Assembly (NCBI GenBank): GCA_014379235.1
Contig: JACMMD010000905.1
Span: 1-6,304 of the forward strand
Reading direction: 5' to 3'
Source: Anaerolineae bacterium
GTDB lineage: Bacteria; Chloroflexota; Anaerolineae; Aggregatilineales; Phototrophicaceae
DNA length: 6,304 nucleotides
Positions within the stretch are counted from its first letter, which is position 1. The number at the start of each line of letters is the position of its first letter. This document shows, in pieces, positions 1 through 5,543 of this stretch. The translations under genes and the position numbers were made by a program. The notes below the pieces were generated by a model that saw only the letters and a list, made by a program, of their open reading frames with translations, made no database searches and was not told the DNA's origin.

Positions 1-859
1 CCATCAGGAACAGCGCCAACGCAATCGGCAGAGCGCTGATGAGATAGCCCGTGAAGCGACCCTGCGACGTGAGTACGCGGATTTCGCCCTTGAGCTTGAT
101 ACGCTCACGAACGGTATTGGAGATCACGTCGAGAATTTCGGCCAAGTTACCGCCGACCTCACGCTGGATGTTTACGGCGGTTACAACGAGGTCAAGGTCT
201 TCGGATTCGACACGGGCTAGCAAATGTTCGAGCGCTTCTTCCATGTCAATACCGAGCTGAACTTCCTGTACCACGCGCTTGAATTCGGTAGCGGTTGGTT
301 CGGGCGCATCTTTGGAAATAGCCTCCATCGCTTGCAAAACGCTAAAGCCGGAACGTAGGGCGTTTACCCACAGACCGAGCGTATCGGGCAGCTGCTGTTC
401 GAACCGAATGAGGCGTTGACCAGTAGCGCGGGAGACATACATGCGCGGCGCAAAAAAGCCGATAAAACCGGCGATGATGGCGAAAACGAGATTGCCGGGA
501 GCGAGGATGAGGAAGCCCGCCATGAAGAAGCCTATCATGGCCACGACGTGCAGGGCGGCGAACTCGGCTACGGTCAGCTTGAGGTCGGCGCGGGCAAGCT
601 GCTGACGCCATTTCTTGCCAAACGTGCGCTCTTGCAGGGCGTTGTCGAAGGCATCACGCACGTTGTTGAGCGCGCCCTTCGATTCAACGGCCTCTTCTTC
701 CTGTCGAAGCTCCAAAAATGATTGCTGATCCTGCTCGTAGCGCCCTAAGCGCTCCTCGATGAGGTCTTTCTCTGAGCGCACGTTGCGAACACCAACGACC
801 AGAATTACAAGCGCGATCAGGAAAGCGGGGCCCAGAATGATAAGCTGATCTCCGGTCAT
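1..859 (-). CDS. tadB: TadB-like Tad pilus inner-membrane platform protein, 3' end outside window
   Basis: Partial: 286 codons are visible and the frame is open at the window start. In Tad systems TadB pairs with TadC as the inner-membrane platform on which the CpaF ATPase acts to assemble Flp pilins. Seen here: an N-terminal hydrophobic segment (about residues 5-25), a charged Glu/Gln/Arg-rich stretch probably helical or coiled coil (about 28-75), two close hydrophobic segments (about 102-140), then a type II secretion F domain from about residue 152 with RFEQQLPDTL, LRSGFSV and the REVGGNLAEIL signature; another membrane segment starts at the cut end. The start at 859 is preferred: a GGAGG lies 10 bases upstream, and the earlier ATG at 867 reaches a stop after three codons. 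It lies 122 bases after cpaF with its own candidate promoter. TadC is expected next. The family call is firm; TadB rather than TadC rests on position after cpaF and the N-terminal architecture. Confidence 0.92.
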   Translation of the reverse strand, partial: MTGDQLIILGPAFLIALVILVVGVRNVRSEKDLIEERLGRYEQDQQSFLELRQEEEAVESKGALNNVRDAFDNALQERTFGKKWRQQLARADLKLTVAEFAALHVVAMIGFFMAGFLILAPGNLVFAIIAGFIGFFAPRMYVSRATGQRLIRFEQQLPDTLGLWVNALRSGFSVLQAMEAISKDAPEPTATEFKRVVQEVQLGIDMEEALEHLLARVESEDLDLVVTAVNIQREVGGNLAEILDVISNTVRERIKLKGEIRVLTSQGRFTGYLISALPIALALFLM

Positions 860-869
860 TCGGTCATGA

Positions 870-874
870 CCTCC
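870..874 (-). promoter_or_regulatory. Ribosome binding site deciding the tadB start
   Basis: GGAGG on the minus strand lies 10 bases before the ATG at 859 but only 2 bases before an upstream ATG at 867. The upstream ATG opens a three-codon frame (ATG ACC GAA TGA) whose stop overlaps the 859 start as ATGA. The long F-domain frame therefore begins at 859. The spacing is slightly long but acceptable. Confidence 0.7.
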
Positions 875-893
875 ATAGGCTAAGATTATGCAT

Positions 894-923
894 ATTGTAG
901 AGTTTTTATGGGAAGCACGTCAA
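894..923 (-). promoter_or_regulatory. Candidate sigma70-type promoter for tadB
   Basis: On the minus strand a -35 box TTGACG (918-923, 5 of 6 to consensus) is followed after 18 bases by a -10 box TACAAT (894-899, 5 of 6). The predicted transcription start is near 887, giving a short leader of about 28 bases before tadB. It sits in the cpaF-tadB gap and would let tadB and downstream genes be transcribed separately from cpaF. Sequence match only; the organism's sigma factor preference is assumed. Confidence 0.5.
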
Positions 924-944
924 CCAATGGTCAGCGCGCTTCCC
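910..944 (-). repeat. Inverted repeat / stem-loop overlapping the tadB promoter
   Basis: The arms at 910-918 and 936-944 (minus strand GGGAAGCGC and GTGCTTCCC) pair over 9 positions, one of them a G-U wobble, with a 17-base loop. The minus-strand 3' flank is ATAAAAACT, A-rich rather than T-rich, so this is not a standard intrinsic terminator of cpaF. One arm falls in the spacer of the candidate promoter and touches the last base of its -35 box, so it could be an operator. An RNA hairpin at the cpaF 3' end is the alternative. Confidence 0.5.
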
Positions 945-981
945 GCTGTAGCTATACGTATTGAACAATAGGGTGCGTCGT

Positions 982-2445
982 TTAGTAACGCCCGATACCG
1001 AAGGTCTGCGGCGACAGATGAATGCCGGCCTCTTCGATACGCTCGATAAAGCGCGGACGTAAACCAGTCGGACGGATACGCCCGATGATCTTGCCGCCTT
1101 CGATGCCCGTTTGCTCGAACTCGAAAATGTCGGACATCGTGATAACGTCGCCTTCCATACCTTGCACTTCGGTCACGTTCGTGACTTTACGTGTACCATC
1201 ACGCATACGCGCCTGATGGCAGATGACATCTACCGCGCTGGCGATTTGCTCACGGATAGCGCGCACGGGCAAGTCCATACCAGCCATCAAGCACATCACT
1301 TCCAGACGCGAAATCGTGTCACGCGGGCTGTTGGAGTGCGCGGTGGTCAGCGAACCGTCGTGGCCCGTGTTCATTGCTTGAAGCATGTCCAGCGCTTCGC
1401 CGGAACGGCACTCACCGACCACGATGCGGTCAGGGCGCATACGCAAGCTGTTGACCACGAGGTCTTGGATGGTAATTTCGCCTTTGCCTTCGATGTTGGG
1501 GGGGCGAGTTTCCAGCGTGACGACGTGTTCCTGACGCATCTGCAACTCGGCGGCGTTTTCGATGGTGACGATACGCTCGTCGTTGGGAATAAAGCTGGAG
1601 ATAACGTTCAGCAGAGTCGTTTTGCCCGAACCCGTACCACCGGAGATGATGCCATTCAAGCGGGCCATTACGCAGGCGCGCATGAATTCGACAATTTCCG
1701 GTGTCAACGAGCCGAACTTGATGAGATCGTCAACCGTGAACGGCTTCTTGGCGAATTTACGGATGGTGATCGTGGGGCCGCACAGCGCAATCGGACGAAT
1801 GACTGCGTTCACACGCGAACCATCTGGCAGACGAGCGTCCACCAGTGGCGAGCTTTCGTCTACACGGCGGCCAAGCGGCGCTACGATACGATCTAGAATA
1901 CGCAGCACATGATCGTCGTTCTCGAATGACACGTTAGCGCGGGTGATGTTACCTTTGCGCTCGACGTAAATATTCTTGGGGCCGTTGACCATGATTTCAG
2001 TAATGGACTCGTCCGACAGGAGCGGCTCAAGCGGCCCGAAACCGAGAATTTCTGCGACGATGGATTCGAACAAACGCAGCCGTTCTGCGCGAGACAGAAC
2101 CATGCCTTCTTCGGAAAGAATGGCGTTGAACAATTCTTCGATATGGGTGCGGACTTCGTTCTTGCGTGACAAGTCCATCGACTGGTCGAGTTCAGACAAG
2201 AGCCGGTTTTGAACGCGGCTTTTCAAGTCCATGTAGGAGTTATCGGCGCGTGCTGGCGCTCCCGCGACAGCCTGCCGTCGACGCATCACGTCCAGTTTTG
2301 ATTCATCGCCGGACGTAGGGCCAGCGGCGCCAGCCCCGGCGGGGTTACCGGGAGGGCCACCTTGACCGCCGGAGTTTCCACCCCGATTGCCACCTTGACC
2401 ACCACCGTCGCCGCCGCCTTTTTCAATTCGACGTAGTAACGACAT
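982..2445 (-). CDS. cpaF: CpaF/TadA-family Tad pilus assembly ATPase
   Basis: A 487-residue secretion ATPase of the type II/IV (VirB11-like) superfamily. It is cytoplasmic, forms hexamers in characterised relatives, and powers Flp pilin assembly through TadB/TadC. Residues 1-9 (MSLLRRIEK) are followed by a glycine-rich linker (about 10-42), the N-terminal domain (about 70-230, including ILGFGPLEPLL and EIMVNGP) and the RecA-like core. Visible motifs: Walker A GGTGSGKT (269-276), Asp-box region IVTIENAAELQ (about 292-302), Walker B RIVVGE with Glu345, and the His-box GHDGSLTTAHSN (361-372). All catalytic elements look intact; the Asp box has Asn in the EN position where many relatives have Asp. 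The start at 2445 is supported by GGAGG 7 bases upstream. cpaE lies 166 bases upstream and tadB 122 bases downstream. Length is typical for the family apart from the glycine-rich insert. Confidence 0.96.
   Translation of the reverse strand: MSLLRRIEKGGGDGGGQGGNRGGNSGGQGGPPGNPAGAGAAGPTSGDESKLDVMRRRQAVAGAPARADNSYMDLKSRVQNRLLSELDQSMDLSRKNEVRTHIEELFNAILSEEGMVLSRAERLRLFESIVAEILGFGPLEPLLSDESITEIMVNGPKNIYVERKGNITRANVSFENDDHVLRILDRIVAPLGRRVDESSPLVDARLPDGSRVNAVIRPIALCGPTITIRKFAKKPFTVDDLIKFGSLTPEIVEFMRACVMARLNGIISGGTGSGKTTLLNVISSFIPNDERIVTIENAAELQMRQEHVVTLETRPPNIEGKGEITIQDLVVNSLRMRPDRIVVGECRSGEALDMLQAMNTGHDGSLTTAHSNSPRDTISRLEVMCLMAGMDLPVRAIREQIASAVDVICHQARMRDGTRKVTNVTEVQGMEGDVITMSDIFEFEQTGIEGGKIIGRIRPTGLRPRFIERIEEAGIHLSPQTFGIGRY
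2320..2418 (-). repeat. Low-complexity glycine-rich coding tract in cpaF
   Basis: Codons 10-42 of cpaF are dominated by Gly with Asn, Gln, Pro and Ala in imperfect GGQGG / GGNSGG-type units. At DNA level a 12-base direct repeat (plus strand GCCACCTTGACC) occurs at 2356-2367 and 2389-2400, both copies encoding the GQGG units. The tract keeps the reading frame and is probably a flexible tether between the short N-terminal segment and the ATPase; it may vary in length between strains. Confidence 0.75.
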
Positions 2446-2611
2446 TCTTTATCCTCCAACTCAGCTTCAAGTTCAAACTTTAATCGCTGCGTTTATGACG
2501 TGTTCTGAACCTGTAAATCACTGTTCTCAACTAACGCTGCCCTAACAACGTTTAGATGTATCGCGCTGGCGATAGCTTACTCGGTGACAGCGCGTCAATG
2601 ATTGCGGTTGC
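2446..2611 (-). other. cpaE-cpaF intergenic region with small hairpin
   Basis: A 166-base gap. It holds a perfect 6-bp stem with a 4-base loop at 2559-2574 (minus strand TATCGC-CAGC-GCGATA) and no T-tract behind it, so it is not a recognisable terminator. A TTGACG hexamer lies about 18 bases before TATCGC, a poor -10 match (3 of 6), so no promoter is called. A further short stem (CTGCC-ATTT-GGCAG, 2616-2629) overlaps the end of cpaE just before its stop codon. Otherwise only the cpaF ribosome binding site is recognised. Confidence 0.45.
2453..2457 (-). promoter_or_regulatory. Ribosome binding site of cpaF
   Basis: GGAGG on the minus strand, 7 bases before the ATG at 2445. This near-ideal spacing fixes the cpaF start and supports MSLLRRIEK as the true N-terminus. 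Confidence 0.85.
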
Positions 2612-3955
2612 TTATCTGCCAAATGGCAGCCGAATCCCTGTACCACTGCGCGAACGCTTATCCTCTGCTGGTGCGGCCTCTTCACTCGCGGGCATCAGCA
2701 CGGTATTGACGTGTTCGGCCAGTTCGATTAACTCTTTGATCGGCGATTTGCTCTTGTCTTTGTCCGAGGCGATCACGGGTACGCCCTTATTCACGGCGCT
2801 GAGGACAACCGTTTCCGCCACCGGGATTTTAGCTTCGACGTGGCGCTTGAGATGCTTCTCGATGATTTCCGATGGGATGGTGACGCGCCCGGATTTCTGG
2901 CGTTCATCATGCATACGGTTGAGTACCAGCATGATTTTGTCCTGCCCGTAATCCAGCCGATCAAAGAGGTCAAGCACAAAGCGAATGTTTTTCACCGAAG
3001 CCAGCGTCGGTGTGCCCACAAGGATGATTTTTGTGGCGAGATCGAGCAGCGACAGGAGCAGTTCGTCCATGTGCCGTGCGGTATCAATCACAATGTAGTC
3101 ATAATGATTGGTGATCTTTTGCAGAATTTGTGAGATTGCGCCGGATCGGGCTTGGACTTCTTCGGCATGTTCTGGTCGGGACGGCCCCAGCAGAACCTTA
3201 AGTCCGCTGTCATGAGTCGCAAGTACACTCTCGAACAGTTCGATGTCGATGGTGTCCGCATCGGCCAGCAGGTCAGTTACGTTGGTCTGTGATTGCAGAT
3301 TAAGAAACACGCCTACGTCACCAAACTGCAAGTCGGCATCGACCAACAATACACGCACATTTTCTTTCATCAGCCCTGATGCCAGATTGGTGGCGATAGT
3401 CGTGCAACCAGCGCCGCCTTGAGGACTGTACACGACGATGATGTTTCCGGCTCGGTTGCCCGCACCTTCAGCGCCACGCTGGCTAGCGGCTTGCAACTGT
3501 GCGGCGATGAGCGGATTTTGCTCGATTTCTCGATACTTATCCGCGATACGCTTATGCTCGTTGTACACCGAACGAATAGTGTTATAGAGTTCGTCGGGGT
3601 CTACGGGCTTAGATAGGAAGTTGCGCGCACCGGCTAACATGGCACGCCGCATGTAGTCAAGATCAGTATTGACGGACATCATAATCACAGCGGCAGTGGG
3701 GACGGCCTGCGTGATCGCAGCGGTGGCCTGAATGCCGTCCATGTCCGGCATATTGATGTCCATGATGATGATGTTGGGCTTGAGTTCTTTGGCCATGGCG
3801 ATGCCATCATGACCGCTGCCGACAGAGCCGATCACTTTAAAATCCGGCTCGAATGCCAACAGCTTTTTGACACTCTCGCGGGTTTCAGCGATGTCGTCTA
3901 CCAGTAAGATCGTAATCATGTCGCCCGCGCCATGAGGTGCGTTGGGTCTGTTCAT
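2612..3955 (-). CDS. cpaE: CpaE/TadZ: receiver domain fused to MinD-like ATPase
   Basis: A 447-residue cytoplasmic protein; characterised CpaE/TadZ proteins localise the Tad machine in the cell. Residues about 13-125 form a response-regulator receiver with every expected phosphorylation residue: acidic pair Asp20-Asp21, phospho-acceptor Asp66 (IIIMDINMPDMDG), Ser94 and Lys116. A linker (about 130-168) leads to a ParA/MinD-like domain (about 170-420) with a P-loop SPQGGAGCTT (177-186), switch-like LLVDADLQFGDVG (203-215, Asp206/Asp208) and YIVIDTA (287-293). The P-loop has Gln179 and Cys184 where a MinD-type loop has its two lysines; loss of the second is familiar in CpaE proteins. The charged C-terminal tail (about 424-447) is probably disordered. 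The start at 3955 has only a weak AGGA 10 bases upstream; the ATG of residue 13 (3919) would give a textbook receiver start and remains possible. It lies between cpaB (222-base gap) and cpaF. Confidence 0.93.
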   Translation of the reverse strand: MNRPNAPHGAGDMITILLVDDIAETRESVKKLLAFEPDFKVIGSVGSGHDGIAMAKELKPNIIIMDINMPDMDGIQATAAITQAVPTAAVIMMSVNTDLDYMRRAMLAGARNFLSKPVDPDELYNTIRSVYNEHKRIADKYREIEQNPLIAAQLQAASQRGAEGAGNRAGNIIVVYSPQGGAGCTTIATNLASGLMKENVRVLLVDADLQFGDVGVFLNLQSQTNVTDLLADADTIDIELFESVLATHDSGLKVLLGPSRPEHAEEVQARSGAISQILQKITNHYDYIVIDTARHMDELLLSLLDLATKIILVGTPTLASVKNIRFVLDLFDRLDYGQDKIMLVLNRMHDERQKSGRVTIPSEIIEKHLKRHVEAKIPVAETVVLSAVNKGVPVIASDKDKSKSPIKELIELAEHVNTVLMPASEEAAPAEDKRSRSGTGIRLPFGR

Positions 3956-4177
3956 AGATGATTTGTCCTGCCTATGTTCGCTGGTCTTCTCGTTCGCGCT
4001 GTTGCTGTTCGCTTGCAGCCTATACTTATTTTAACCGACAATTGTGTTGTGGTTATTACTAAGTTTTAGGGGCAGGTCGCGCAAACGCGGTTTCTCCCTG
4101 CCCCTGATAAATTAATGCTCTTTTATAGGTCGACGCTGCGTTTCATTCCGACCTCTGCTCTGATGCTGCTTCGGTTG
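3956..4177 (-). other. cpaB-cpaE intergenic region
   Basis: A 222-base gap. It contains the strong stem-loop at 4068-4105 and, downstream of it on the minus strand, an AT-rich stretch with TAAAAT and TATAGG hexamers (about 4022-4035) that could be -10 boxes. No convincing -35 box stands at the right distance, so a promoter is only suspected. An 8-base palindrome ACAATTGT lies at 4038-4045. No coding frame with a ribosome binding site was seen. Confidence 0.4.
4068..4105 (-). repeat. Perfect 9-bp stem-loop after cpaB
   Basis: The arms AGGGGCAGG (4068-4076) and CCTGCCCCT (4097-4105) are exact inverted repeats around a 20-base loop, which itself holds a second small stem (CGCG-CAAA-CGCG, 4078-4089). 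It begins about 72 bases after the cpaB stop codon. The minus-strand 3' flank is AAAACTTAG, not a T-tract, so it does not fit a standard intrinsic terminator. Possible roles are mRNA 3'-end protection, processing, a non-canonical terminator or a protein-binding site. Confidence 0.65.
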
Positions 4178-5305
4178 TTATTCCAGTCCGGTCAGTTCGA
4201 TACGTTCGCCACCGAGAAGCTGGCGGATCGAGCGAACTGCTGGCTCAATGGCGAATTCACGCTTGGCTGGCACTTCGATGCCGAACGTGGACATGATGTA
4301 GTCCATCGTAACCGCTTCCGTTGGGACACGCGACGTATCGGTGGCGGAGCGCAGCGCCAATGTAACTGGTAGGCGTGCTTCAACAATCCACGTCAGCACG
4401 ACAGCATCTTGCGGCGTGACACCCAGCGTCACAATGTCCGGGTAGGGGATTGGCGTCGGCGGGATTGGCGTCGAGCCTTCTTCGGTTTCTTGCTCTACCG
4501 GGACAGGTGTCGGTGTGGGCGGGACACCGATGTAGCGGCCATCCAACGGGAAGTTACCGACGTGGACGATAAAGGCATCCTGAATAGTACGTTGTGTCAC
4601 CAGACGCGGACGCTGGCCTTCAGACGGGCTGATGATGGCAGGCCCGAGGCTGGTGCTGTCGGGGCGTCCCGTGATCGGGGCTTCGATTTCGATGGTCGTG
4701 CCGCCGCCTTCTTCTTCGGTAATCGAGAACAGGTTAATCATGTTCGGCGAAATCGATTGGAAGGACTCGTCCACATCGACGAACAGCATCGACAGGATAA
4801 CGTCAACACGGTCACCATCTTGAATGGCATAGGCGATACTGGTGATGCGGTCAACCGGAATGGCGACAGCAACAAGGCTGCTCGGCAAAATGGCCGCCGC
4901 GTCGGAGCCGACACGCGCAAGATCGGTAAGGTCATCAACGATCATGTTCGAGAGAATCGGCTGCTCACGGAAGATATCGGTACGGGCCACGCGGCCAACC
5001 ACATCTTCCAGATTGGTGATACCGTTGAAAGGCGCGGAAATCTCCGGCCACGGGCGCAGTTCTACCGCGTTCGGCGGAATTCGGAAGCCGCGCGGGAGTT
5101 CCTGCACAGCGATCACGAGTTCAACGAAGGGGATAGGTGTCGCCGTAGGAATAGGCGTTTCGTTGCTCTGGGCGATAGGCTGCTGCACCGTGCCATCAGC
5201 GGCGGGCGGCGGAGCGGAAGGGAACAGCGTCGGCGCTAGAACTACCACCGCCACGACTATTACCAGTACCACAAGACCAACTAAAATTAATGCACGACCA
5301 CGCAT
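4178..5305 (-). CDS. cpaB: CpaB/RcpC-family Tad pilus accessory protein
   Basis: A 375-residue membrane-anchored, mostly exported protein. CpaB/RcpC belongs to the Tad pilus assembly apparatus; in diderm bacteria it works with the secretin. Seen here: a short basic start (MRGR), one hydrophobic segment (about 5-25) acting as signal anchor, a Pro/Thr linker TPIPTATPIP (50-59), a SAF-like domain (about 61-122, VELVIAVQELPRGFRIP), and the CpaB core (VAVAIPVDRITSIAYAIQDGDRVDVIL, 145-171). An acidic or polar insert (about 177-235) and a second Pro/Thr linker (about 262-288) precede the final core part (IVTLGVTPQDAVVLTWIVEA, 291-310). The start at 5305 is chosen because GGAGG sits 5 bases upstream and the hydrophobic anchor follows directly; the frame stays open upstream but lacks such a site. 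It has a candidate promoter about 110 bases upstream and cpaE follows. The family call is good; the inserts are longer than in a typical CpaB. Confidence 0.9.
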   Translation of the reverse strand: MRGRALILVGLVVLVIVVAVVVLAPTLFPSAPPPAADGTVQQPIAQSNETPIPTATPIPFVELVIAVQELPRGFRIPPNAVELRPWPEISAPFNGITNLEDVVGRVARTDIFREQPILSNMIVDDLTDLARVGSDAAAILPSSLVAVAIPVDRITSIAYAIQDGDRVDVILSMLFVDVDESFQSISPNMINLFSITEEEGGGTTIEIEAPITGRPDSTSLGPAIISPSEGQRPRLVTQRTIQDAFIVHVGNFPLDGRYIGVPPTPTPVPVEQETEEGSTPIPPTPIPYPDIVTLGVTPQDAVVLTWIVEARLPVTLALRSATDTSRVPTEAVTMDYIMSTFGIEVPAKREFAIEPAVRSIRQLLGGERIELTGLE

Positions 5306-5310
5306 CTGTT

Positions 5311-5315
5311 CCTCC
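5311..5315 (-). promoter_or_regulatory. Ribosome binding site deciding the cpaB start
   Basis: GGAGG on the minus strand, 5 bases before the ATG at 5305. It selects the MRGRALILVG start, which puts the hydrophobic anchor at the N-terminus. A longer in-frame reading from 5362 would place 19 residues before it, crossing a run of seven G (5327-5333 on the plus strand as C), and has no comparable site. Confidence 0.8.
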
Positions 5316-5417
5316 GAGTTTGTGCGCCCCCCCTGCCAAACGAACACCTCGATTGAGGCCAAGCAGGCGCTGAAATGAGTAAGTTTGTGCGAACAATTCT
5401 GGACAAGTTCTTCACTT

Positions 5418-5445
5418 AGTGTAGTCTATGGGCTGCGAAAGTCAA
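5418..5445 (-). promoter_or_regulatory. Candidate sigma70-type promoter for cpaB
   Basis: On the minus strand a -35 box TTGACT (5440-5445, 5 of 6 to consensus) is followed after 16 bases by a -10 box TACACT (5418-5423, 4 of 6). The predicted start is near 5411, giving a leader of roughly 105 bases before cpaB. It lies in the 238-base gap after the kinase homologue and would separate the structural Tad genes from it. The rest of the gap (5306-5543) shows no gene and no U-tract terminator; it has a 4-bp stem (CCTC-AATC-GAGG) in the leader. Confidence 0.4.
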
Positions 5446-5543
5446 ACAGGCTAAAGGTCTTAATCTTCTAACCAATGTCGCGGCCCACATTGCCACTGCG
5501 CTTTGCGGGTTCGACGTTCGCGCCCGACGGCTTATGTTCCCGT

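Noticed and set aside
342..721. Open frames of about 90-100 codons on both strands within the tadB region
   Set aside because: They are shadows of the tadB frame, which runs without a stop from 859 to the window edge with clear F-domain motifs.
1111..1896. A 261-codon open frame on the plus strand opposite cpaF
   Set aside because: It mirrors the most conserved part of cpaF, is rich in His, Arg, Asp and Thr without domain or membrane pattern, and lacks a start signal.
1233..2573. A shared 12-mer CGCGCTGGCGAT within cpaF (1233-1244) and in the cpaE-cpaF gap (2562-2573)
   Set aside because: The match is short, one copy is in coding sequence, and the flanks do not continue the similarity; it is likely chance.
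2446..2611. A promoter for cpaF (TTGACG followed by TATCGC)
   Set aside because: The -10 candidate matches only 3 of 6 positions and lies in a hairpin; no better pair was found in the gap.
4068..4105. Intrinsic transcription terminator for cpaB
   Set aside because: The stem is strong, but the downstream flank on the coding strand is AAAACTTAG with no U-tract; it is reported as a stem-loop instead. On the plus strand the flank is also not a T-tract.
4409..5239. A 276-codon open frame on the plus strand opposite cpaB
   Set aside because: It is antisense to a well-supported gene, rich in Arg, Asp, Asn and Gly with no recognisable domain, and has no ribosome binding site; it is a reading-frame shadow.
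5306..5362. A 19-residue N-terminal extension of CpaB starting at 5362
   Set aside because: The frame is open, but the strong ribosome binding site at 5311-5315 lies inside it, and the MRGR-plus-hydrophobic start at 5305 fits an anchored exported protein better.
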